NCBI RefSeq assembly: GCF_040689395.1
Contig: NZ_JBFAZX010000007.1
Location: 186,001-250,000 of the forward strand
DNA length: 64,000 nucleotides
Reading direction: 5' to 3'
Source: Dactylosporangium sp040689395
Lineage (GTDB): Bacteria > Actinomycetota > Actinomycetes > Mycobacteriales > Micromonosporaceae
Shown: in pieces, positions 41,829 to 50,528 of the stretch
Layout of the letters: each line of letters begins with the position of its first letter
Numbering within the stretch: the stretch's first letter is position 1
Program-made: the position numbers and the translations under genes
Notes under the pieces: model-generated
Databases searched by the model: none
What the model saw: only the letters and a program-made list of their open reading frames with translations
What the model was told of the DNA's origin: nothing

Positions 41829-43786
41829 CGGCACCAGCCAGACCCGGCGGCGGCGGCCCGGGGTTCGGCCCCGGCCGGATGATGATGGGCGGCGGACCGC
41901 CGGTGAAGCTCGACGACTTCAAGGGCTCCACCAAGCGGCTGCTGAAGATGCTCGCCCCCGACCGGTTCATCGTCTGCGTGGTGCTGGTGTTCGGCATCGC
42001 CAGCGTCGTGCTGTCGGTGCTCGGCCCGCGGCTGCTCGGCCACGCCACCGACGTCATCTTCGAGGGCATCGTCAGCAAGCGGATCCCCGCCGGCACGACG
42101 AAGGAGCAGGCGATCGAGGCCCTGCGCGCGCAGGGCAACGGCCGCTTCGCCGACCTGCTGTCGGGCATGACCAACCTGGTGCCGGGCCGGGGCATCGACT
42201 TCGACCGGCTCGAGCGGGTCCTGTTGTGGGTCGCGGTGGTGTACCTCTTCGCCTGGATCTTCGGTCTGCTGCAGGCCCGGCTCACCACGGTCGTCGTGCA
42301 GCGCACCGTCTTCCGGCTGCGTGAGCAGGTCCAGCTCAAGCTCGCCCGGCTGCCGCTGAGCTACTTCGACCAGCAGCCCCGCGGGGAGGTGCTCAGCCGC
42401 GCCACCAACGACACCGACAACATCGCGATGACGCTGCAGCAGTCGCTGAGCATGCTGCTCACGTCGCTGCTGACCATCATCGCGGTCCTCGGCATGATGT
42501 TCTGGATCTCCCCGCTGCTGGCCGTCATCGCGCTGGTCACCGTGCCGGTGTCGGTGTTCATCACCGCCCGCATCGGCAAGAAGTCCCAGCCGGAGTTCGT
42601 CAAGCAGTGGGCGAGCACCGGCCGGCTCAACGGCCACATCGAGGAGATGTTCACCGGGCACTCGGTCGTGAAGATCTTCGGCCGGCAGGAGGAGGCCGCC
42701 CGCACGTTCGAGGAGCACAACGAGACCCTGTTCGCCTCGTCGTTCCGCGCCCAGTTCATCTCCGGCCTGATTCAGCCCGCGATGATGTTCATCGGCAACC
42801 TCAACTACGTGCTCGTCGCCGTCGTCGGCGGCCTGCGCGTGGCCTCCGGCACGATGTCGCTGGGCGACGTGCAGGCGTTCATCCAGTACTCCCGGCAGTT
42901 CTCCCAGCCGCTGACGCAGGTGGCCAGCATGGCCAACCTCGTGCAGTCCGGCATCGCCTCGGCCGAGCGGGTGTTCGGTCTGCTCGACGCGGCCGAGCAG
43001 ACCCCGGAGCCGGCCGCGCCGGTCCACCCGGAGCAGATCCGCGGCAAGGTCACGTTCGAGCACGTCTCGTTCCGGTACAAGACCGAGGAGCCGCTCATCG
43101 AGGACCTGTCGCTGAGCGTCGAGCCGGGCCAGACCGTCGCGATCGTCGGCCCGACCGGCGCCGGCAAGACCACGCTGGTCAACCTCATCATGCGGTTCTA
43201 CGACCTGACCGGCGGCCGGATCCTGCTCGACGACGTCGACATCGCCACGATGTCGCGCGACGAGCTGCGCGAACAGATCGGCATGGTGCTGCAGGACACC
43301 TGGTTGTTCCAGGGCACGATCGCGGAGAACCTGGCGTACGGCGCCGACCACCCCACCCCGGAGAAGATCGTCGCGGCCGCCGAGGCCGCGCACGCCGACC
43401 GGTTCGTGCGCACTCTCCCCGAGGGCTACGAGACGGTCATCGACGAGGAGGGCGCCGGCGTCAGCGCGGGGGAGAAGCAGCTCATCACGATCGCCCGCGC
43501 GTTCCTGGCCGAGCCGACGATCCTCATCCTGGACGAGGCGACGAGCTCCGTCGACACCCGCACGGAGGTCCTCATCCAGCGCGCGATGAGCACCCTGCGC
43601 GCGGGCCGGACGAGCTTCGTCATCGCCCACCGCCTGTCCACCATCCGCGACGCCGACCTGATCCTGGTCATGGAGCACGGCAGCATCGTCGAGCAGGGCA
43701 CGCACGACTCCCTGCTCGCCGCGGACGGTGTCTACGCCCGCCTGTACTCCGCCCAGTTCGCCGCCGCCGCGGTCGAGGTCGACTGA
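41825..43786 (+). CDS. ABC exporter half-transporter 2
   Basis: The 653-residue partner begins with a Gly/Pro/Met-rich cytoplasmic segment (GGGGPGFGPGRMMMGGG), then six membrane helices with a long first external loop. An ATPase with Walker A GPTGAGKTT, signature VSAGEKQL and Walker B ILILDEATSSVD follows. The Walker B retains catalytic Glu, so this subunit supplies the hydrolytic site complementing the degenerate partner. The signature reads VSAGE rather than LSGGQ. A strong hairpin follows its stop. Confidence 0.93.
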   Translation: MTAPARPGGGGPGFGPGRMMMGGGPPVKLDDFKGSTKRLLKMLAPDRFIVCVVLVFGIASVVLSVLGPRLLGHATDVIFEGIVSKRIPAGTTKEQAIEALRAQGNGRFADLLSGMTNLVPGRGIDFDRLERVLLWVAVVYLFAWIFGLLQARLTTVVVQRTVFRLREQVQLKLARLPLSYFDQQPRGEVLSRATNDTDNIAMTLQQSLSMLLTSLLTIIAVLGMMFWISPLLAVIALVTVPVSVFITARIGKKSQPEFVKQWASTGRLNGHIEEMFTGHSVVKIFGRQEEAARTFEEHNETLFASSFRAQFISGLIQPAMMFIGNLNYVLVAVVGGLRVASGTMSLGDVQAFIQYSRQFSQPLTQVASMANLVQSGIASAERVFGLLDAAEQTPEPAAPVHPEQIRGKVTFEHVSFRYKTEEPLIEDLSLSVEPGQTVAIVGPTGAGKTTLVNLIMRFYDLTGGRILLDDVDIATMSRDELREQIGMVLQDTWLFQGTIAENLAYGADHPTPEKIVAAAEAAHADRFVRTLPEGYETVIDEEGAGVSAGEKQLITIARAFLAEPTILILDEATSSVDTRTEVLIQRAMSTLRAGRTSFVIAHRLSTIRDADLILVMEHGSIVEQGTHDSLLAADGVYARLYSAQFAAAAVEVD

Positions 43787-43803
43787 CCGCTCGCCTGGAC
43801 GAG

Positions 43804-43841
43804 CACCGCACCGCCCGTGACGCGTCATGGGCGGTGCGGTG
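43804..43841. terminator. Terminator of the ABC exporter operon
   Basis: Perfect arms ACCGCACCGCCC (43805-43816) and GGGCGGTGCGGT (43829-43840), extended by an outer C-G pair, enclose the inner palindrome TGACGCGTCA. The near-continuous hairpin lies 17 bp beyond the stop codon. Confidence 0.75.
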
Positions 43842-43954
43842 GTCAACCGGCAGCGCGTCCGTTTTTGATCGTGATCAGCCGTCCCTGTGGCGCGGCTGCA
43901 TGCCGAGCAGTGGCAGCCGCCATAGCGTCACGCCGGGTGTCTGACCGGAAAGGA

Positions 43955-44611
43955 TCAGCATCCGTCGCATGCTTCCGCGTGGGCGGGGACCTCTGGGGTG
44001 TCCGCGGCGGTGCGGATGAGCCGAGCCACCTGCAACAGACCCGCCGTCCGAAAGTAGGCGGGCCTGTCGTCACGCCATAGGCCGGTCTGAAGCCGCCACT
44101 GGAGCACGTCGACCGCGTCCGCCAGATGTCGCCGTTCGGCGGGTGTGAGAGGTCCTCCGGTCGCGAGGCAGGCGGTGACACACGAATCAATCTGTGCGGC
44201 GATCGGGTCGGACCAGGCCAGCAGGGCGGGCAGGCGGTCGCGACGCCAGAACGTCAAGGCATGCACGGCGGCCTGGCGCGGCGCACCGTACCAGAACCGA
44301 GGGGCATGATTCGGGTTCGGATCGTCCGGGTGCGGGCTTCGCTGCCCCCGACGTTTGGCGGCGCGGCGCTGCGCCGCGTACTCGCCCAGCGCGGCGTGCC
44401 AGGCGGCCCGGCTCGCGCACAGGATGTCGAGCGCGCGCAGCAATGCCGCCTCGTCGCGCTCGAACGGCCCAGCCAGCGCTTCCAGGTAGCTCAGGGTCGC
44501 GTGGAAGCCGATCGGCTGGTACATCTGCACGCAGGACCGAAACGCCACCAGCCGGTATCGATAGAGCGGCGTCGGGCAGCGAACGAGGCTGGCGTAGGCG
44601 CTGAAACTCAC
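43955..44611 (-). CDS. Hypothetical protein, helical
   Basis: The 218-residue protein is not recognised. It is Ala/Leu/Arg-rich and largely helical, with Trp and Cys scattered through it (FWYGAPRQAAVHALTFWRRDRLPALL, then DVLQWRLQTGLWRDDRPAYFRTAGLLQVARLI). A basic patch QRRAAKRRGQR lies in the middle. No signal peptide or membrane helix is evident. The codon pattern is plausible for a real gene, and no better frame exists here, but no homologous family or partner supports a role. Confidence 0.5.
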   Translation of the reverse strand: MSFSAYASLVRCPTPLYRYRLVAFRSCVQMYQPIGFHATLSYLEALAGPFERDEAALLRALDILCASRAAWHAALGEYAAQRRAAKRRGQRSPHPDDPNPNHAPRFWYGAPRQAAVHALTFWRRDRLPALLAWSDPIAAQIDSCVTACLATGGPLTPAERRHLADAVDVLQWRLQTGLWRDDRPAYFRTAGLLQVARLIRTAADTPEVPAHAEACDGC

Positions 44612-44674
44612 CCGGCGAGGCTAACCCGGACGGACCTGCATTCCATCCCGATATCCACACCGCCTCGCCGCCGT

Positions 44675-44703
44675 GCGCGGGGCGATCGGCGATCGCCCCG
44701 CGC
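44675..44703. terminator. pgi terminator
   Basis: A 13-bp perfect inverted repeat (GCGCGGGGCGATC / GATCGCCCCGCGC) with a 3-nt loop sits 10 bp after the pgi stop on the minus strand. Confidence 0.75.
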
Positions 44704-44712
44704 GGGAAGGGG

Positions 44713-46347
44713 TCAGCGGCCGCGCAGCTCGCGGTAGCGGCCCACGAGCGCCGCGGTCGACGAGTCCAGGGCCGACAGGTCCGGGGACGGCGACGTCAGC
44801 GCCGGCTCGATGCGCTTGGCCAGGACCTTGCCCAGCTCGACGCCCCACTGGTCGAACGAGTCGATGTCCCAGATGGCGCCCTGGACGAAGACCTTGTGCT
44901 CGTACAGGGCGATCAGCTGGCCCAGCACCGACGGCGTGAGCTCGTCGGCCAGGATCGTCGTCGTGGGCCGGTTGCCGTGGAACATGCGGTGCGGGACCTC
45001 GGCATCCGCCACGCCCTCCGCGGCGACCTGCTCCGACGACTTGCCGAAGGCCAGGGCCTGGCCCTGCGCGAACAGGTTGGCCATCAGCAGGTCGTGCTGG
45101 CCGCCGAGGTCGCCGAGCTCGGCCACCGGGCGCGCGAAGCCCAGCAGGTCGGCGGGGATGAGCGCGGTGCCCTGGTGGATCAGCTGGTAGTAGGCGTGCT
45201 GGCCGTTGGTGCCGGGGGTGCCCCACACGATCGGGCCCGTCGCCCACTGGACCGGCCTGCCGTCGCGGTCGACGGACTTGCCGTTGGACTCCATGTCGAG
45301 CTGCTGCAGGTAGGCCGTGAACCGCGACAGATAGTGGCTGTACGGCAGCACGGCGTGGGTCTGGGCGTCGTGGAAGTCGCGGTACCAGATCCCGAGGAGG
45401 CCGAGCAGCAGCGGCGCGTTCGATTCGGGCGGCGCCGTGCGGAAGTGCTCGTCCATGAGGTGGAACCCGTCGAGCATGGCGCGGAACCCGTCCGGTCCCA
45501 GCGCGATCATGAGCGACAGGCCGATGGCGGAGTCGTAGGAGTAGCGGCCGCCGACCCAGTCCCAGAACTCGAACATGTTCGTCGTGTCGATGCCGAACTT
45601 GGCGACCTCGCCGGCGTTGGTCGACACCGCGACGAAGTGCTTGGCCACCGCGGCCTCGTCGCCGAGCGCCTCGACCAGCCATGTGCGCGCGGCCGTCGCG
45701 TTGGTGATCGTCTCGATCGTCGTGAACGTCTTGGACGACACGATGAACAGCGTGCGGGCCGGGTCGGCGTCGCGGAGGGCCTCATGCAGATCGGCGCCGT
45801 CGACGTTGGACACGAACCGGAACGCCAGTGAGCGGTCCGTGTACGCGCGCAGGGCCTCGTAGGCCATCGCGGGGCCCAGGTCGGAGCCGCCGATGCCGAT
45901 GTTGACGATCGTGGTGATCCGTTCGCCGGTGTGCCCGACCCACTCGCCCGAGCGGACGCGGTCGGCGAACGCCGCCATCCGGTCGAGCACCGCGTGCACC
46001 TTCGGCACCACGTTCTCGCCGTCGACGAAGATCTCGGCGTCCCGAGGCGCCCGCAGCGCGGTGTGCAGCACGGCCCGGTGCTCGGTGAAGTTGATCTTTT
46101 CGCCGCGGAACATCGCGTCGCGCAGCTCGAACACGCCGCGGGCCGCCGCGAGCTCCCGCAGCAGTTGCAGGGTCTCGTCGGTGACCAGCTGCTTGCCGTA
46201 GTCGAGGTACAGGTCACCGGCCCGCAGCGAGTAGCGGCTGCCCCGGTCGGGGTCTTCGGCGAACAGGTCGCGCAGGTGCACCTCTGCGAGTTCCGCGCGG
46301 TGCTTGGCCAGCGCGAACCACTCGGGCAGATGGTTGAGCCGAGGCAT
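44713..46347 (-). CDS. pgi: Glucose-6-phosphate isomerase
   Basis: The 544-residue enzyme interconverts glucose-6-phosphate and fructose-6-phosphate in glycolysis and gluconeogenesis. Signatures are IGIGGSDLGPAMAYEALR, DWVGGRYSYDSAIGLS (PGI signature 1) and GAIWDIDSFDQWGVELGK (signature 2). The catalytic Glu lies in GTPGTNGQHAYYQLIHQGT and the Lys in the C-terminal signature. Length is normal for the long bacterial/eukaryotic form. ATG has GGAG upstream. No pentose-phosphate genes adjoin. Confidence 0.97.
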   Translation of the reverse strand: MPRLNHLPEWFALAKHRAELAEVHLRDLFAEDPDRGSRYSLRAGDLYLDYGKQLVTDETLQLLRELAAARGVFELRDAMFRGEKINFTEHRAVLHTALRAPRDAEIFVDGENVVPKVHAVLDRMAAFADRVRSGEWVGHTGERITTIVNIGIGGSDLGPAMAYEALRAYTDRSLAFRFVSNVDGADLHEALRDADPARTLFIVSSKTFTTIETITNATAARTWLVEALGDEAAVAKHFVAVSTNAGEVAKFGIDTTNMFEFWDWVGGRYSYDSAIGLSLMIALGPDGFRAMLDGFHLMDEHFRTAPPESNAPLLLGLLGIWYRDFHDAQTHAVLPYSHYLSRFTAYLQQLDMESNGKSVDRDGRPVQWATGPIVWGTPGTNGQHAYYQLIHQGTALIPADLLGFARPVAELGDLGGQHDLLMANLFAQGQALAFGKSSEQVAAEGVADAEVPHRMFHGNRPTTTILADELTPSVLGQLIALYEHKVFVQGAIWDIDSFDQWGVELGKVLAKRIEPALTSPSPDLSALDSSTAALVGRYRELRGR

Positions 46348-46365
46348 CAGGAAACTCCTAGCGAG

Positions 46366-47292
46366 TCAGCGTGGTACCACTCCACTCGCTGATTCTGCCC
46401 CGTTCGCGATCCGCTCGTCGCCGGTGTCCAGATCCTGCCGCGCCGTCCGCGCCCGCCGGCGCACCCCGGCGGCGACAGCGACCGCCGTCGCCGCGGTGAC
46501 GATCAGAAGAACAATTCCCGTCGGTACCTCGAACAGCTTCAACGCGCTCGCGATGAGCACGATGATCAGGGCTGCCCGCACGACCCCGGCCGGCGCCCGG
46601 GACGACAGCCGCGCCCCGATGAGCACGCCCGGCACCGACCCGATGAGCACCCCCGCGGCGAGGTCGAGCTTGAGGTCGCCGAACAGCGCGTGCCCGAGCG
46701 CGGCGGAGAACACCAGCGGGATCGCCTGCACCAGGTCGGTGCCGACCAGGTCGCCGGGGCGCAGCGCCGGGTACAGCGCGAGCAGGATCACGATGATCAG
46801 CGACCCCGACCCGACCGAGGTCATGCCGACCACGAGGCCGCCGAGCGCCCCCAGCAGCACCGTCGGGACCGGCCGGACCCGGATCGGCGCCGGGCGGTCG
46901 CCGGTGGCGGGCTCGTTGCGGCGGTACGCCTTGAGTAGCAGGCCCACGACGGCCAGCAACAGGGCGACGCCCAGCGCGACGCGCACCACGTCCTGGACCT
47001 GCTCACCCCCGCCGATCGCCCGCATCAGCAGCACGCCGACGAACGCGCTGGGCACGCTGCCCAGGCACAGCCATCGCACGAGCGCCCAGTTGACCGTCCC
47101 GCGCCGCGCGTGCACGAACCCGCCGAAAGGCTTCATCACCGCGCTGGCCGCCAGGTCGCTGGAGACGGCCGCGAGGGGCGGCACGCCGAAGAACAGCACG
47201 AGGATCGGCGTCATGAGCGCGCCGCCCCCCATGCCGGTCAGCCCGACGATGATGCCGACACCGAGCCCGGCGAAGGCCAGCAGTGGGTCCAT
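46366..47292 (-). CDS. TauE/SafE-family sulfite exporter-like permease
   Basis: The 308-residue protein has about eight membrane helices and the TauE/SafE repeats: GLGVGIIVGLTGMGGGALMTPIL in the first half and GALGGLVVGMTSVGSGSLIIVILL in the second. The family moves sulfite, sulfoacetate or related organosulfur anions, but most members are uncharacterised. ATG at 47292 begins the first helix; the frame continues upstream with shadow-like composition. It lies 18 bp upstream of pgi on the same strand, so the two are possibly co-transcribed. Confidence 0.87.
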   Translation of the reverse strand: MDPLLAFAGLGVGIIVGLTGMGGGALMTPILVLFFGVPPLAAVSSDLAASAVMKPFGGFVHARRGTVNWALVRWLCLGSVPSAFVGVLLMRAIGGGEQVQDVVRVALGVALLLAVVGLLLKAYRRNEPATGDRPAPIRVRPVPTVLLGALGGLVVGMTSVGSGSLIIVILLALYPALRPGDLVGTDLVQAIPLVFSAALGHALFGDLKLDLAAGVLIGSVPGVLIGARLSSRAPAGVVRAALIIVLIASALKLFEVPTGIVLLIVTAATAVAVAAGVRRRARTARQDLDTGDERIANGAESASGVVPR

Positions 47293-47394
47293 CCCGAGAA
47301 GTTTGCCGACTCGAGTCAATTTTGTCCACCAATTAAGTCGACAATGCTGGGAATCCCGGCGAGCGTCACACCGCGCCGGCCGCATCCGAGTCGC

Positions 47395-47423
47395 TTGACG
47401 GCAGCTATTCCTACGGGGAATAG
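47395..47423 (+). promoter_or_regulatory. PadR promoter-operator
   Basis: TTGACG (47395-47400) can serve as -35. The dyad CTATTCC-TACGG-GGAATAG (47405-47423, perfect 7-bp arms) covers the spacer and the expected -10. It ends 8 bp before the PadR ATG, typical for PadR autorepression of a PadR-ABC operon. Confidence 0.6.
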
Positions 47424-47431
47424 TGGCCCAC

Positions 47432-47974
47432 ATGTCAACGACGCATGCCCTGCTCGGCATCCTCGCTTCGCAGGGGATCCGCCATGGGTACGAGCTCAAG
47501 CGCGAGCACGACCGCAGGCTGCTGGGGGTCAAGCCCCTCGCTTTCGGGCAGATGTACACGACCTTGGCCCGGATGCTGCGCGACGGATACATCGCGGAGG
47601 CGGCGCATCAACGGGTCAGCGGGCCGGACCGGGTCGCCTACCGGCTCACCACCGAGGGCCGCGTCGAGCTGGACAACTGGCTCGGCCAGGCGGTTCCGCC
47701 CGCGACGCACGTCTCGGCGCAACTGTTCGTCAAGGTCATCGTCGCGCTCCTCGTCGCACCGGACGAGGAGACCGCCCGGTCGTTCCTCGCCACGCAGCGC
47801 ACCGTCCACCTGGAGCGGATGCGTGAGCTGACCAAGGTCAAGACTGCTGGCGGTGCCTCGGTGACCGAACTGGCCGCCGCGGACTACCTGCTCAACCACC
47901 TCGACGCGGACCTGCGGTGGATGGCGACCACCCTGGAGCGAATCAGCCAGCTCCGTTCGGAGGTGCTCGCATGA
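47432..47974 (+). CDS. PadR-family transcriptional regulator
   Basis: The 180-residue regulator has a PadR winged helix at 1-85 (STTHALLGILASQGIRHGYELKREHD, then FGQMYTTLARMLRDGYI, then YRLTTEGRVELDNWL) and a C-terminal helical dimerisation domain (Vir_act_alpha_C-like). ATG at 47432 is preferred to GTG at 47423, which lies in the operator. Its stop overlaps the ABC ATPase start (ATGA), so regulator and transporter are co-translated. It presumably represses the operon and is relieved by a ligand. Confidence 0.92.
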   Translation: MSTTHALLGILASQGIRHGYELKREHDRRLLGVKPLAFGQMYTTLARMLRDGYIAEAAHQRVSGPDRVAYRLTTEGRVELDNWLGQAVPPATHVSAQLFVKVIVALLVAPDEETARSFLATQRTVHLERMRELTKVKTAGGASVTELAAADYLLNHLDADLRWMATTLERISQLRSEVLA

Positions 47975-48669
47975 GCGCCGCCATCCTCGAAGCGAAGAAC
48001 ATCGAGAAGTGCTACGGGCAGACCGCGGCACTGCGGGACGTGTCGCTGACCATCGGCCGGGGCGAGACCGTGGCCGTCACCGGTCCGAGCGGCTGCGGCA
48101 AGTCGACGTTGCTGCACTGCCTCTCCGGGATCCTGCGCCCCGACCAGGGCAGCGTGCACTTCCAGCAGCGCGACCTCACCACCCAGAGCGAGGGGGCCCG
48201 CTCGCGGCTGCGCCGGACCGCGTTCGGGGTGCTGTTCCAGTTCGGTCAGATCGTCCCGGAACTGACCTCGATCGAGAACGTGACGCTGCCGCTGCAACTC
48301 GGCGGAATGCGGTACCGGGACGCGGCCGTGCGAGCCCAGCGGCTGCTCGACCGGCTCGGCATCGGAGGCCTGGGCGGCAAGCGGCCCGGCGAGATGTCAG
48401 GCGGACAGCAACAGCGGGTGGCGCTGGCCCGCGCGCTGGTCACCGAGCCGGAGGTGCTCTTCGCCGACGAGCCCACCGGGGCCTTGGACAGTCTCGCCGG
48501 CGAGCAGGTGATGGTCGAACTCGTGCGACTGGCCCGCGAGCACGGCACCACCGTGCTGGTGGTGACCCACAGCGCGCAGGTGGCCGCCTACGCGGATCGC
48601 GAGATCACCATGCGTGACGGCCGGGTGGAGACCGGCGGCCGGGTCACGATCTCCGGTGAGGCCCGATGA
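47971..48669 (+). CDS. ABC transporter ATPase (LolD/MacB type)
   Basis: The 232-residue ATPase has Walker A GPSGCGKST, signature MSGGQQQR, Walker B VLFADEPTGALDS and the H-loop VVTHSAQVAAYADR. It is of the class that works with FtsX-like permeases in peptide or lipoprotein handling and antibiotic resistance. It overlaps PadR upstream and the permease downstream, each by ATGA. Confidence 0.93.
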   Translation: MSAAILEAKNIEKCYGQTAALRDVSLTIGRGETVAVTGPSGCGKSTLLHCLSGILRPDQGSVHFQQRDLTTQSEGARSRLRRTAFGVLFQFGQIVPELTSIENVTLPLQLGGMRYRDAAVRAQRLLDRLGIGGLGGKRPGEMSGGQQQRVALARALVTEPEVLFADEPTGALDSLAGEQVMVELVRLAREHGTTVLVVTHSAQVAAYADREITMRDGRVETGGRVTISGEAR

Positions 48670-50189
48670 GACCCACCGGCGTCCTCAGATTCGCGTTCGC
48701 CGGCACCCGCGCCGACCGGGTCCGCGTGCCGATCACCGCGGCCGGCGCGGCCGTCGCCGTGCTGGTGCTGCTGTGCTGCGCCACCGTCATGACGATCGAG
48801 CCCGAGTCCGGCCGCTATCAGAGCAGGATGTTCACCGCCAGCACCATCCTTCCCAACGTGGTGCTGGCGATGCTGCTGTTCAGCGTCCCGGTCATGTTCC
48901 TGGTCGCGCAAAGCGCCCGGATCGGCGCGCCCGCGCGCGACCGCAGGCTGGCGGCCTTCCGGATGGCCGGCGCCTCGCCGGCTCAGATCGGGTGGATCGC
49001 CGCGGTGGAGACCGGCCTGGCCGCGACGATCGGGGCAGCGCTGGGTGCGGCCGCCTACTTCGCCGGGCGGGTGCTGCTGGACGACCCGGGACCGGGCGGG
49101 AGACGTCCCCTGCCGACCGACGTGCTGCCATCCCGCCCGGCCGTCATCGGCATCGTGATCGGTGTGCCGCTGCTGGCGACGCTCCTCACCGTCGTGCTGC
49201 TGCGCCGGGTGGCGATCACACCGTTCGGCGTCGTGCGGCGGAGCCGCCAGCAACGGGTCCGCGCGTGGCCCATGCTGCTGTTGGTGATCGGCCTGGCCGG
49301 CATGACCGGGATGGGCGCAGCCATGCACAGCGAGTACTTCCAGCAGAGGCAGCTCGACCAGGCGTACAACCTGTTGATTTTTGTGCTGCTGGCATGCACG
49401 ATCCTGGTGCTGCTCGGGCTGATGTTCACGGTCGCCTGGATCGGATACACCAGTGCCCGCCTTCTGCTGCGCGTGACCAGGCGCCCCAGCGCGCTGATCG
49501 CCGCCCGTCAGGTCCTCGCCGATCCCTACGACTGCAGCCGCAGCTATACCGTCATCCTGGTCACCACGGCCTTCGGCGCCGCCGGGATGATGCTGCACTC
49601 CTGGCTGGTCACCGATGTGGCGGTGCGGGCCGCCGCGATGCGGGATGCCGCCGTCGCTTTCGGCACGCCATCGATGGATCTGAGCGGCACCGCCGCCTTC
49701 CGCTCGGACGTCCACGACATCGTCAACGCGGTACTGCTCGGCATCATCGGCGTCGCGGCCCTCACCCTGCTGATCGCGCTCGTCGAGTCCGGCGTCGCGC
49801 GCCGCCGCGCCATCGCCGCGCTGGTGGCCGGTGGCACCCCGCGCGCCGTCCTGGCCCGCGCCATGTATTGGCGGGTACTCCTGCCTGCCTTACCCGGCAT
49901 CGCCATCGCGGGCCTGGCCGGGATGCTCGCGATGCGGTCGTTCACCGCCACCGCCACCGCCGGTTGGGGCGGAGACATCTGCGTCGGAACGCCTACCCAG
50001 TGCATCGGGGACGAGACTGGGACCTACATGGTGTACCGCAGCGTCACGCACACCTTCCAGACCCCGGTGCCGTGGGGCGAGATCGGGGCGATCGCGTCGG
50101 CCTCCCTGCTGGCCGTTCTCCTGGTGATCGCGGCGAGCGTGCTCCTGCAGCGCTCCAGCACCAACCCGTCCGAACTGCGCGCTGACTGA
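48666..50189 (+). CDS. FtsX-like ABC permease
   Basis: The 507-residue membrane protein has about ten helices arranged as two FtsX domains. The first is IGAPARDRRLAAFRMAGASPAQIGWIAAVETGLAA, and the second half contains SGVARRRAIAALVAGGTPRAVLARAMYWRVLLPALPG; both carry the R.AA-GA-P cytoplasmic coupling motif. A long external segment between the last helices has a Cys pair (GGDICVGTPTQCIG). It forms a mechanotransmission-type transporter with the preceding ATPase. The substrate is likely a cell-envelope stressor. Confidence 0.9.
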   Translation: MRPTGVLRFAFAGTRADRVRVPITAAGAAVAVLVLLCCATVMTIEPESGRYQSRMFTASTILPNVVLAMLLFSVPVMFLVAQSARIGAPARDRRLAAFRMAGASPAQIGWIAAVETGLAATIGAALGAAAYFAGRVLLDDPGPGGRRPLPTDVLPSRPAVIGIVIGVPLLATLLTVVLLRRVAITPFGVVRRSRQQRVRAWPMLLLVIGLAGMTGMGAAMHSEYFQQRQLDQAYNLLIFVLLACTILVLLGLMFTVAWIGYTSARLLLRVTRRPSALIAARQVLADPYDCSRSYTVILVTTAFGAAGMMLHSWLVTDVAVRAAAMRDAAVAFGTPSMDLSGTAAFRSDVHDIVNAVLLGIIGVAALTLLIALVESGVARRRAIAALVAGGTPRAVLARAMYWRVLLPALPGIAIAGLAGMLAMRSFTATATAGWGGDICVGTPTQCIGDETGTYMVYRSVTHTFQTPVPWGEIGAIASASLLAVLLVIAASVLLQRSSTNPSELRAD

Positions 50190-50426
50190 CGGCAGCGGCC
50201 CGCAGTTGATCGAGGGTTGTCGGCGGCACGCGGGAAAATCTCGTCGCGGGCGAAGCCCGCCGAGCAGATGATGATCGGACGACGGGCGACGCTGGCGCGG
50301 GCGGTCCGCCGACTGTGCCCTGGTGGGTGGATGGAGCGGCCATGCGCACGGAGTCCTGGACACCATCGGGGATACGCCTGCGGGCAGCCGGCAGGGGAGC
50401 GGCAACCCTTCGGTGGCAGCCACGTT
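50190..50426. other. Gap after the PadR operon
   Basis: No gene is seen. An open plus-strand frame from 50217 leads into the hydrolase remnant, but its first two thirds are Arg/Pro-rich and shadow-like. No strong hairpin follows the permease stop. Confidence 0.35.
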
Positions 50427-50528
50427 CTACGGCGCTGGATCGACTCCGCCGCCCACTTCTCGTGGATCGAACAGCCCACCGCGGTCCGGCGGGCGTTCCA
50501 CGACTTCATCACCGCCTTCGATCTGTAG
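50420..50528 (+). pseudogene. 3' remnant of an alpha/beta-hydrolase gene
   Basis: The plus-strand frame ending at TAG 50526-50528 reads AAHFSWIEQPTAVRRAFHDF, the classical tail of alpha/beta hydrolases: catalytic His in (G/A)HF, then W.EQP..V...F..F. Upstream of about 50420 no hydrolase core exists in any frame. The fragment lies antisense to the end of the methyltransferase frame. It is read as a gene remnant left by a deletion. Confidence 0.45.
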
